Assembly (NCBI GenBank): GCA_002946415.1
Contig: NJPS01000048.1
Span: 868,001-932,000 of the forward strand
Source: Rutstroemia sp. NJR-2017a BVV2
Taxonomy: Eukaryota; Ascomycota; Leotiomycetes; Helotiales; Rutstroemiaceae
Reading direction: 5' to 3'
DNA length: 64,000 nt
This document shows positions 37,043 to 47,141 of the stretch, in pieces (the first letter of the stretch is position 1; every line of letters starts with the position of its first letter). Under the pieces are notes generated by a model, which saw only the letters and a list, made by a program, of their open reading frames with translations, had not been told where the DNA came from and ran no database searches. A program made the position numbers and the translations under genes.

Positions 37043-37825
37043 TCAACTCAATTTCTGAAGGTAGCCCTGTGCGATCAAGCGCTCAACGTCCCCTTGTCGA
37101 ACATAAAATTGAGAATTCTTGGTAAGGTTGATGGTGCTGCATCATTCAATGAGTGAACGCAATTCCGATTGGTGTGCCTCACTTACCCGTATTCTGTTTG
37201 AATTTCGCCAGCATCTTTCAATACCCGGACATCGATGAAGAGATCTCGCGGTGGTTCCAAACTGCCCGTTAGATCGATGTCTGTCCAATGCCCTTTAAAC
37301 GCAGCGAGCAGATCACTGTACTGTCTCACATATTCCTCCTCTTCTGGGCTTAGACTACTGGTATTCCCCTCTCCACTTCCTAATTCGGCCCCTCCGTTCG
37401 GTCCGTCGTTGGGAGCCCGGCGTTGCTGTGCAGCTAGATCCAACACATCGTGCCCACTCCATACCATTTCTTCGAGTTTGTCTGTCCGTGTACGGTGGTA
37501 CGCGAGAAGACACCGCTTGTTTCTTCGCATACACAGATGGTCAACGAGGAGAGTGCATACGGTCGCTGGGTCGGTGGATGGGTCTAGAGAGCTGCCATGC
37601 GTGGTGTTGTAGGATTGCAAGAGATTCGCAACATCTCTGTCCAGATCTCTCACTTCCCTGGTGACAGCGCGTACCATTTCAGTCTGGTACGGAGGGAGAT
37701 GCTCGAGCTTTTGGGTTCGTTTGGCATGTTGAACCTACAAGAAGTTGATTAGAGCAATCGAACTGTCAGTAGGCGAGGTCATGCACGGGTATTCTTACCA
37801 GTTTATTACCTATATCACCGTACAT
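37043..37825 (-). CDS. PSF1: DNA replication complex GINS subunit Psf1
   Basis: Three exons: 37825-37799 (only 27 nt), 37734-37187 and 37136-37043, giving 222 residues, about the family length. The micro-exon encodes MYGDIGNKL and joins VQHAKRTQKLEHLPPYQTEM, the typical Psf1 start. The middle holds the helical A domain with LLVDHLCMRRNKRCLLAYHR. The last exon encodes the B domain end: GTINLTKNSQFYVRQGDVER and LIAQGYLQKLS. GINS joins Cdc45 and Mcm2-7 in the CMG helicase that unwinds DNA at forks. A Gly/Glu/Ser insert of about 25 residues (PNDGPNGGAELGSGEGN) lies between helices and looks like a fungal loop expansion. Identity is firm, and all three junctions are in phase. Confidence 0.94.
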
Positions 37826-38622
37826 AGTGAGATGCTCGTTTCAAGAAGAATCCGAGAATAAAAATACCCCTCCTGCTGCGATTGTGAGAGATGTCGCGTC
37901 GAAAGAAACTGGCGCGGTTTAAGTGGGGCACCTCCGATAAGATTAGAAAGATCCGTAAGCTAAACTTGCAGCAACCATTTACTTCCATTTATTACAATTC
38001 TAATCTAGACAACTACTGAAACCTTCAATTATGGTGAAGGTGAAGACCCCGTCGCTCTTTATTTTACATGTAGCAGCACATGCTGCACATCTGGAGACCC
38101 TGATCTGAACAAGAACCCCATTGCATCAGTTTCATTTGGCAGGTTTCAATCACGGCTTCCGGTACTACAATGCCACCCTGCACTACGAAGGCAACGTGCA
38201 TGAAACAATGTCTTTGTCAAAGCATTTGTTCCTCGCCCATTTCATGAAGGCACGATACTAAGCTTGTATGGATATGTTCACTCAGAGCAAAGCTCACTGA
38301 GAGATCTCTGCTACAAGAGAGATATGGCAAGACGTTTTCGGCCTTTGCTGAATCTAGCCAGCTTAGCATCACACGCTTCGATGAGACCGACGGTGATTCC
38401 AAAACTCGAATCCAATTGACAATATCTACAGAAGTCCTAGGAACATATACTGACGGTTTTTGATACCCTTATACACCGCGATCTTGGGACGACACAGAAA
38501 CGATACTTTATACCACCGGCGCCAACAATACACACAGAAAACTCCTCATTCCCAACTGCAATACATCGTTTTAAACATGTACAGAACAATCCTCAAGTGG
38601 TATCCCGCTGTCTAAGATACGC
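37826..38622. other. PSF1 promoter and HMG-box gene 3' flank
   Basis: About 800 bp between two minus-strand genes. A small minus-strand ORF at 38217-38402 has no protein-like composition. Nothing else seen. Confidence 0.55.
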
Positions 38623-40304
38623 TCATTCTCCCACTGTCTTCATCCAGTCGTCAAACTGCTGGCCATTATCGAAAGTTCCCATATCCTGCCATCCGTCATG
38701 ATTACCTTGCAAAACGCCCATCTGTTGATCGTGTATTTGCGACCTGTCCGTATGTTGTTCTGGTCCGAGATACGATAGATGAGGGTCCATTTCCCGACCG
38801 TTCATCCCATACGGAGCTTGGTACAATGCACTCTCTGTATCATGCGGGCTATCAAAGTACAAGCCAGCGGGGTGCGACTCGGAGAAGTTAGATCCTTGAT
38901 ATCCTTGATCATGAGCCATCAAGGACGGATCTATCCTAGAGTCTGGCGGTGGTGACCCATGGTAGCGCTGCTGTGAATGCAGTATATCGGATTCTGGCCC
39001 CCCCGGGATACTGACTTGGTACGAATGCACTCCTGACGCGGCTGTCTTCTGCATCATGATATCCCCGATGCCTGCGACCAAGGAATTCTGATTATGCCGC
39101 ATGTTTGGTTGATAGTACTGCCCACTTTGGATGTCTGTGGAGCTATATTGAGATGGGTGGGGACTTCCCGTGTTAAGGACTTGGTACGGCGACTTGTTGT
39201 ACCCAGAATAGTCCGGTTCCATGGAATGGTCCCTTGACGAGTACTGGTACGCGGATCGCCTTGTGGGATAAACTACAGGCTGTTGTTGCATATGTCGTGA
39301 CGCAGAAGTTCTAGATTTCTTCGTCGCTCTCGAGCGACGACCCTGCCAATCAAAGTCGGACAAGTCGGACACATCAGACACAATATCTTCAGACATTTTT
39401 CTCTTGTTGGGGTTCTTGCTGGTACCTGGCTTGGTGGGAGAGAATTTGTATCCTGGGTGTGCATTTTGATGATTGATGCGCTCGACCCTAGCCAGTTCAG
39501 TATATTTCTCCCTGATCTCATCGGGCTCCAATGGCCAGCTATCTCCGCAGACTTGGGATACTACTTGATGGTTGTTCCCCAAACACCAATGTTTCGCTCG
39601 GTTCTGATATGCTTTCCGGTAAAGCATGAACGAATTCATCGGTCGCTTCACTTTCCCTTGGCTCTTGCCTTCCTCTACCTCCCGTCGTCGTTCTTCCACC
39701 GATCTGTTCACATATACCTCCACATCGATAACGGGAACCTCCTCTATATCCTTCGTCAATTCGCTCAATGGCTTCTCAATTCTGGCCACCTTCTTTTCAG
39801 CCTTGACCTTTTCTTTCTTCACCTTCTTTGGTTTCAGCGCTTTCTCTCCGCGACCCTGTCCCTCGGGCATAGGCTTCAAGGTATGATGAACACTCCTATG
39901 AAATGCTAGTCCACTCCGCGTCGTTAGCACCTCAGATTTAGGCGTAGAAGGCGACGTTCCCGGAGTGCTGTATTGTTCCCCGTACATCGGCGCATGGAAG
40001 TCGTTATACTCCTGCTTCTACGTTAGTCACGTGAAAAGTTACGTTCGCTTCAACTCACGTAGTGTATCCCCAACGGAGAGTCTTGATACTGGTGTGGGTA
40101 CGGTAAACTGATTTGCTGGTGTGAACGTAGGTATGTCTCGTCATGCAAAATGGTAGGCGAGTTGTAGCGAGATTGGAGATGCATTCCCTCGTCTTGCTCG
40201 TACTTTGGCTGTGGGTATGAAGTGTTGGCGTTATGCGCTACCAACTGCTGGATATCGTGTTTGTACATGTCACTGCTTTTTGATGGTGGTGGAGAAACTG
40301 GCAT
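38623..40304 (-). CDS. HMG-box transcription factor (fungal mating/development type)
   Basis: Two exons: 40304-40059 and 40017-38623, with a 41-nt intron, giving 546 residues from the ATG of MPVSPPPSKS. The junction reads GIHYKQEYNDFHAPMYGEQY. A basic Lys-rich segment (about 135-165) precedes an HMG box (about 204-280) with KVKRPMNSFMLYRKAYQNRA, the wedge region of MATA_HMG/SOX-type boxes, and HPGYKFSPTK at its end. The rest is Gln/Ser/Tyr/Pro-rich and disordered, like an activation region. The type resembles sexual-development HMG regulators of filamentous ascomycetes; the exact orthologue is uncertain. The frame stays open about 40 codons upstream of the chosen ATG, back to a TAA, without another ATG, so an upstream exon may exist (AG acceptors at the CTCCCAG and CTACCAG sites near 40396-40412). 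Confidence 0.85.
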
Positions 40305-43300
40305 GACTAACAGCGATGCGGCACTGTCCAAGGTGAATGGTCGAATGATTATGACTAGGACCGTTGGTTCCTCTGAATCCTCCTGCTCCTGGTAGTGAAT
40401 CTGGGAGGCTCTTTAGAGCTTGGAAGTCTTGTGACGCGAGGTACGAAAGAATAGATTGAAATTCCTTGACAGCCGAGACAGTGAAAATCGAGTTGGTTTT
40501 CTATATATCTCTTGCAGAGCTTATCGACAGTTTGCTTTGTATTTGTTGAGCTCCAAGTATCGATGTTACTTTTTCGAAGTTGTTATTTTTGTCTGGATGG
40601 GTTCTGTAGCCTTGCAGGTAGTGTTTCTGCAAATCGCTCCGGATGTAAGGAATATTCCTTTTACCAGTCGTCGAAAAGATATTTCTGAAAGTTCAGTGTT
40701 GGTTGTAAGATCTCAGAAATAATTCGGAGTGAAACCATACAATGGTCGATTATCTCTACCCTCTGTTCACTGGACGTAGAACCGAGCAGAGTCGGAGGGA
40801 GTCGAGATAAATTCTAGGCTTCCTGTTCCCCCAGGCCTTGAGATGCGTTGTCCTTAAACCCAAGTGGCAATTGGACGTTTACTAGATCCCAGAGACAATC
40901 GTCGCCGGCGATACTTCAGATTCTAGTAGACTGCTGTCGACTCGATAATTATTTCCTTTATTTGGTGATGTGTTGAGCGGTGGTGGTGTATTGGGCATAC
41001 CAAACAACGGAGCAGCAAAAATTCTCGACTGTGATAACCTTTGTTCAGAAGATTGGAATAAAAGAAAGGAATTGAGCATCTTTATGTATTCATCGAGTTG
41101 ACTGCGTTCAATACTAGCGGGTTGCAATGGGCGGTATGGCCATATCGAGACGTTTTCGTCAATCACTGTTTTCAACCATTTTTGATTTTACTGTAGCATA
41201 GGTAATTACCTCTACCTTCCAAACTATGAGTCTCTCCACTGTGTTAATTGCAGTATGTTTTCCTCAATCGAAGCGACAAATTAATAAAAGCAAAAAGACA
41301 AGCTTCAAGACAGTGAGTGCTGTCTTCCATATCATATTATAGCTCATCTTCCCAAGAGTTACCTGAGGTTGCGCCCCACTATCTGTCTTAGCCATTTCAG
41401 CCCTGCCCTCAAGATCGCGAAAGATCGTCGCAGCTAAGATGGTGTTACTGTCGAGCGCGGGTGCAAGCACTGTCTCAATTTTCCACAGATTGATTCAACT
41501 TTCCCCGCCAGGTCGCATTACGCATATATCTCCGCAAGGTCGATGCGAAGAAAGACAGAATCTCGGGGGTATTAAATCCAGGCTATCGTACTTAATAGCC
41601 CCAATGTTGCTAGGAATGTTGACTAGGTAATATTTGGGACTGCTCAAATTGCCGTTTTCGGACACGCAATGTTTCCAGAATCAAGGCCCTGCTTCGATTC
41701 TTTATTCTTCCTAGGATTTATCCGCGCGTGTGGCGAGCATCTTTTCCCTACTATATCAATTCGACCAATCAACCGAGCAAGAAATCATTTTCTTTGATAT
41801 TTATCGTTGGCTCGAGGACCCACGAGGAGGAATATCCCATGGAATGCTAAGGAAACCCCTCCGGTAGTTCTAAGAGAGCCAATCATGCGAAACGCTGCAC
41901 GGGCCACATTGCCAAACTCTGCTCTAGAATAAGGCGAGAAAAAGTAATTCTGAGGCTTCATGGCCCGATACCTTAAGTTAGGTGTAGCCTACTGGAAATA
42001 TAGCTGATCTCTTACGAAATTTGATGGACATCTCTTAGTTCAACTGGTGGTGGTCCATTGGCCACGAAAGGCAGAAATGATTCTAGATGCTTGGATTGCT
42101 ACCGGGAAATTGGATCTTTATAGGAATGGAAAGCGAGGATGCGCAGCAATTTCTTCTATATAGGCACATACTCCTACACATCAATTAGCATTGTGCGTCT
42201 TCCTTCCTGATACTCACTCTTTGCATCGAGGAAGGAGACTTGAATGTCAGGAGAATATCTCTCCTGACATATGTTTGGTGCTTCCAATGTATTCTAGCAT
42301 ACATGCATCTTGCTGTATCGCGATTTACTCACCGTCTTTTTGTGCGTTTGGCTGCACGTATTGCCACGAAAGGCAAGAATTTTGACCGCCTATTCCGACT
42401 GAATATCTCAACTCGCCACAACTCTAATACTATACAACTCCGTGTATAGAAAAATCACGAGGTGTGGAGAATACTGCCACAAAGAAACTGCAGTATTTCG
42501 CTCCTCGGTCTTCTCCGTCAAACTGGTTTAATTCGAGCGAGTCTATTTCGAACAAAGGGATCTCGTCGAAATCATGCCTCGATCACTTGACAGTTGTGTT
42601 GGCCAGACCAAAATTGGACGAGATGAGGATGGGGATGAGTAATGGGTTGAAGGAATTACTTCAATGTATAGTTGGCTAATGGCCGAATACCGAGTAGACA
42701 GATATTCACAACAAAGGAGTTGGATTGGAAGTCGAAAATGAAAATTTGTGCCAAGAATAGGGGTCAGACAGTAAAGGATGGGTGCATTTATAGTATCTTA
42801 TGGGCGAGGATTTCTCGTGCTGTTGGTTCCTGATTCGCACTGACCGAAATATCGAGGTGTAACGAGGGTTCTTGTGCAAGGTCAGTTTTCGGTGCTTGGG
42901 GCCAGAAACAGCGAGGTACATTGGTGGTACAGTACCAACAATCATCCAACAATTGAAATTAACACTCGTTTCCTCATCATAGGTTACCTGGTGGAATATC
43001 ACACAGAAGATAGAATCGCCTTTGGTTGAAATAACTTCTTCGGCGGATTGATATCCCAGATACTTTCTTACTTCTGAGAGCTTGCATACTTCTCAGAACG
43101 ACGCTACTTGAAGTGACCACCATCTTCTCCTGGTCTCCGGTCGCATTACTCTCTCTCTTGGCTATTTCTGGCCTGCTTTGGATCTGTCCGGAGCATTAGA
43201 ATCATTCGTAGGATGCAGAAGTGGCTCATATAAAGGCATGTTTCCAAATGCCCTACTACTGCACAACCGGACTTGGATGGGAAGAACCTTGCAATATACA

Positions 43301-44463
43301 TGATCATGAACATTTTCCATCAGCTCCAGTTCACCAGGATAGACTGCAGTAAGATCAAAGGCCTTCTTACCCTGTAGTTATTTCGCCCCAAATCCTCACG
43401 ATTGAGATACAGGAAGAAGTACAAGTCGTATACGATGACTCTCATGTGAAGCAGGCTACTGATTGATAGCATACAAGCTCGTTGTATCAATTGGCAGTAT
43501 GGCCGCGAATATAACAATTGGAAAGACAAGAAGAATACCACTTATATGTCTCGTGCTATGTGGTGCTGTCTTTTGAAATTTTGCTGGGAGTTCGAGTTGA
43601 CGTCCCTGCGTCGCGGAGCCGCAACATATGGATGGGTATACACACCAGCGTCTAGTAGGCTATACTTCGATGCCTTCTAACTACCACTTAAACCCTAGAC
43701 ATACAATTCCGTATTATGGGCAGCACTCTTGAGCCAGCAGTGGTCGTCACAGCCTTTATGTCAACAGAAAATACGCATTGAGCGCGCATGAAGTGCACAT
43801 AGGCTATCCTCTATTAGCATGAACTGCCTGCAATGAGGCTTTCATTGTCTACATGGTGCAGGAAACTTGTGCCACGGAGCTAAAGCAATACATTCACAGA
43901 CGAGAAAGCAAGGCATTGCAGATATAATTCATGTATATGATATAATGGTGTCTAGATTCTACAGATTGATCCATCCCCCGACAACAAAACTTTTCTGGAC
44001 AAAATCCTTGGATGCGTTTTCCACTGCGAGAAAGTCCTGCTCGTTGAACCTGGATATCCTCCCAATCCGTTCACCCAGCCATCTTTTCCCCTTGATATCT
44101 GCTGCTTTTTGGGGTGATGTGTTGATTGAATATGAAACATGGAAAGGGGCAAACAATTTGAAGTCCTTCCCTGGGACTGGCTGCGAGTATTGCTGCCTGA
44201 CTTTTTTTTGTTTTTTTTTTGTTTTTGTTTTTGGGGGCAAGGGGCAAGAGGAAAGTTTGGTTGTTTTTTGAGATGTGCTGTCCGTCCACTGTTCCCACCA
44301 CTCTTCTTCTCATTCTTCATTCTTCTTCCCAACATCGTCCATATACTACTCCATCAAACTCCACCATCCTCTAACCGTCGCTTGCATTCTCTTCAACTCT
44401 CAACTCAAGACTCACACCTAGCCAACTCCTTCAGCCCTCCTCGTCCTCGTCCCACACGCGCGG
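40305..44463. other. 4.2-kb region without a convincing gene
   Basis: Large gap between the 5' end of the HMG-box gene and the 3' end of the disordered LIR-motif gene. It may hold a long promoter or 5' UTR of the HMG gene. Two minus-strand ORF pieces (41400-41510 and 40882-41190) look more protein-like than the rest. Plus-strand ORFs near 42200 and 43870-44271 do not. A T/G homopolymer-rich patch lies at 44200-44270 and CT-rich DNA follows to 44460. Confidence 0.5.
40882..41510 (-). pseudogene. Two protein-like ORF pieces, possible decayed or unrecognised gene
   Basis: Piece one (about 41510-41367) reads INLWKIETVLAPALDSNTIL, then AATIFRDLEGRAEMAKTDSG, and stops at a usable GTAACT donor. Piece two (about 41186-40882) reads QKWLKTVIDENVSIWPYRPL, then a helical stretch with YIKMLNSFLLFQSSEQRLSQ, and ends in a natural TAG. 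Both are on the minus strand with balanced composition. They do not join: no acceptor before piece two avoids the TAA five codons upstream. Piece one also lacks an ATG and has a TGA just upstream. A zinc-cluster regulator remnant is possible, but I cannot name the family. Confidence 0.25.
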
Positions 44464-46164
44464 CTAACACGCCATCACCATGGTACCCATGCCCATAGTC
44501 ATCCCCATGCAAGTACAGGTCTCCGCATCCATGCTCAATCTCCTCGTTTTCCCCGTTCTCGTCGTTATTCCCGTTCTCGTGCGCTTATCTTCGTGCTCGG
44601 GGTGCTCGGGTCGTTCCACGATCACCCACTCCTCGTTGGCTTTTTCTTCTGCTTCTCGCTTTCTCTTTCCGGCACTGTCGTCCGGCTGCACGTTGTGTGG
44701 TTCCACCATCACCCACTCCTGGTTGTCTTTTTCTGCTTCTTCTCTCTTTCTTTTCTCGGCACTGTCGCCCGGCTTCATGTTGTTGAGTTCGTTGAGTTGG
44801 CCGTTTTCAGGCAGGTTCTTTTCAGCCGCGTTTTGGACGTCAATCATGTCAAATATGAGGGGTCTCGTGCTGGGAAATAGATAGCTTAGTAGTTCGACAG
44901 TTGACTGTTCTTCTTGAGTAATAGTTGGGGCGAAGGTTTGTGGTGCTCGCACCTTTCCGGGAGAGGAGTGATGTGGGGATGTGGATGACAAGACCCCAGA
45001 GCCAGGTTGCGATGATCCTTGGGCGGACTTGACTGCGACCAAGTAAGGGGGGTCGAAGTTGACGTCGGCTGGGGAGGCGATCAAGGATGTTTGGTTTGTT
45101 GTTGTATATGCGTTCGTAGCTGCGAGATGGCTCTGAAGGCTTTGATTCTGTTGACCAAAAGGTAGACTGGGCGTGTTGTGGGTCACCAAGTTCGTAGTTG
45201 GGAGGTTTTGAAGGCTTTGATTTTGGTGATGACCAGAGAGTAGAGTTGGCGTGTTATTTGCCGTCAAGTTTGTAGTAACTGCAGCTGTAGTGACAGGAGC
45301 AGAAGTAGTCTGCGTATCATGTCCAGCTTCTAGGTGTAGCTCACCGAAGGAGATCTGCATAAGCAACTCACGATCTTCATCAACTTTAGTAGTCTCGTTG
45401 CTGTAGTTCTCCGAGCGCGAGATAGTGTACGAATTCTCGCTTGTTCCAGCAGAATATTCATGAACCGCAGACGCAGCATCATCTTCAAAAGTTTGTCGTG
45501 TCATCAACCCTTCATCAAGCTCCATAGAGCTATCGCTGCGATTGCTGCCATGCTGAGTGTAAATACTCGACTCCATTTCTTCTTCGATGGATTGCACACT
45601 CTCCGAAACGATCGATTGAGTAGATGAGTGACTTCCCTCAGACCCCTGGCGACTTCTCATCCGGAGTCGGATAACTTCCGGCATATCCTCCTCCAAATGA
45701 CTCTCCGCCTCCTCACCCGCCAAAACCTCCACATACGCTCCCGCATCCCTCGTCTCCACCGTTCTTCCCACATCACACTCCCCACTTCTCAAAAAACCCC
45801 TTTTGTAAACACCCTTCACTAACCGAGCTCCTGTGCTCCATATATTCCATATCGTCGTCCATTTATTTACATTAACATTAACCTCAGCAACAACATCTGC
45901 GCCCACACTACCATCACGAGAATAATTAACATTTTCATCGGAAGTATTCGAATCCGCAAGTGAAGCGCACGAAGCGGCGATGGTGTTCTCGGCATAGGTG
46001 ATTATGTGTTCGTCTCTGACGCTGGATAAACCCGAGAGGGGATCCGCGGTAGGGAAGTCAACGATACCGTTAGGAGCGCATTTAGGGACGTAAGTTTGGG
46101 GGATGACTGGGGCCGCTCCTCCGAGGCCGAGGGTCTGGCAGATACTGGAGAAGATTCCACGCAT
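44464..46164 (-). CDS. Disordered protein with two tandem LIR/AIM-type motifs
   Basis: Single exon of 566 residues; I recognise no family. The start MRGIFSSICQTLGLGGAAPV is the most ordered-looking part, together with an INKW-like segment near 105-130 (NKWTTIWNIWSTGARLVKGV). Most of the rest is acidic, Ser/Thr/Asn/Gln-rich and low in complexity. Near the end a 26-residue unit occurs twice (about 463-488 and 492-517). Each unit has a DSA-x-KRKRE basic patch followed by an acidic Glu/Asn stretch and then EWVMVE or EWVIVE. W-x-x-V after acidic residues is the Atg8/LC3-interacting pattern (AIM/LIR). The last 15 residues are Met/Gly/Cys-rich. An autophagy adaptor role is inference from these motifs only. 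No membrane segment or signal peptide. Confidence 0.7.
   Translation of the reverse strand: MRGIFSSICQTLGLGGAAPVIPQTYVPKCAPNGIVDFPTADPLSGLSSVRDEHIITYAENTIAASCASLADSNTSDENVNYSRDGSVGADVVAEVNVNVNKWTTIWNIWSTGARLVKGVYKRGFLRSGECDVGRTVETRDAGAYVEVLAGEEAESHLEEDMPEVIRLRMRSRQGSEGSHSSTQSIVSESVQSIEEEMESSIYTQHGSNRSDSSMELDEGLMTRQTFEDDAASAVHEYSAGTSENSYTISRSENYSNETTKVDEDRELLMQISFGELHLEAGHDTQTTSAPVTTAAVTTNLTANNTPTLLSGHHQNQSLQNLPTTNLVTHNTPSLPFGQQNQSLQSHLAATNAYTTTNQTSLIASPADVNFDPPYLVAVKSAQGSSQPGSGVLSSTSPHHSSPGKVRAPQTFAPTITQEEQSTVELLSYLFPSTRPLIFDMIDVQNAAEKNLPENGQLNELNNMKPGDSAEKRKREEAEKDNQEWVMVEPHNVQPDDSAGKRKREAEEKANEEWVIVERPEHPEHEDKRTRTGITTRTGKTRRLSMDAETCTCMGMTMGMGTMVMAC
44614..44778 (-). repeat. In-gene tandem repeat, two 26-codon units
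   Basis: Two copies of a coding unit (44778-44701 and 44691-44614) separated by three codons. Both keep the KRKRE patch and the E-W-V-x-V-E end, while the codons between have drifted, so the motif seems held by selection. Confidence 0.75.
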
Positions 46165-47141
46165 TTTGAAGGTGGTGATGGTTGGTTGATGGTAAGTGAT
46201 GTTTTGAATGGAAGTGTTTGTTGGAGCGACTGGCGGGAGATAAAAATGGGTTTTATTTATTTTTGATGAAATAGACCGATTTTACGGATGGAAATACTTG
46301 AGGTGCGAGGCGATATATTGCGGTTGCACTTTTGTTGGGAGAGAGAAACAAGAGTCTTGGAATCTTGTTTGTCGGTATTCAAGGGATTTTGGGTTGTAGG
46401 AGATTGAAAGTGCGCGGAGAGGGAAGTTAGTAATATAGGCAAGAGGAAAGGTCTTTCGTCAAAGGAAATCATTCGTCCAAGACCCAGTCGGTCGAGTTTT
46501 TAAATTGAATATAACACTCCTGTAGACCTGCTGCAGTGTTGTTGTTCAGTTTGGCTGCGTTTGTTGAGGCGGCTCTAATTAGGATGCAGTTTACTACTAT
46601 CTTGCCACCTTCACGGATTCTTGTAACTTGTCATACCAGTAACAGTCAGAAAGAAGGCCGGATTTTCTTGTTGAACTGTTGGAAAGTCGAAGGAGAAGAT
46701 GCGTTCAACTTTTTTGATTATATGGCTCAGATGACGATCGTATGAACCGGTAGAGACTGGTGAGTGAATGTGTGGAATCCCGGCTGAATGATCTAGTCTG
46801 AGGCTCTTCCGTGGGTTTCGGGTCTATTTTTGAACAGTGAAAAGAGATTCCAGTGCCGCTTAATTCTGTGAATGTTGCGTAGTGCGTCAGTTGCGTGTCC
46901 TGCCGGATGCTTGTAGGGCAAAAATTGGACAAACGCATACAAGACGATTCACAGTTGCATTTAATTACTTTCATGTGCTCGATATCCCCGGCAGGGATGT
47001 CCATAAGAAGTGGGCATTTTACAGTTCTTGTCCTAACAGTTCTCGTATCTATCCCATGATCAGCATTTCCTTCTACAGAGGAACAGAGACTTGAGACTGC
47101 GGGGTACCTCATAAATCATATCATTCACTCCAAACAAAATC
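46165..47141. other. Promoter of LIR-motif gene and ferroportin 3' flank
   Basis: About 980 bp between two minus-strand genes. ORFs at 46257-46472 and 46705-47112 (minus) have no protein-like composition. Nothing else seen. Confidence 0.5.

Noticed and set aside
36860..37156. Plus-strand ORF of 98 codons
   Set aside because: Antisense to the last exon of PSF1, with no protein-like composition of its own.
42706..43002. Minus-strand ORF of 98 codons
   Set aside because: No recognisable motif, no flanking exon, composition close to random.
43867..44271. Plus-strand ORF of 134 codons
   Set aside because: The C-terminal part is a poly-T/G artefact (FFCFFFVFVFGG), three minus-strand ORFs overlap it, and the rest shows no family features or splice partner.
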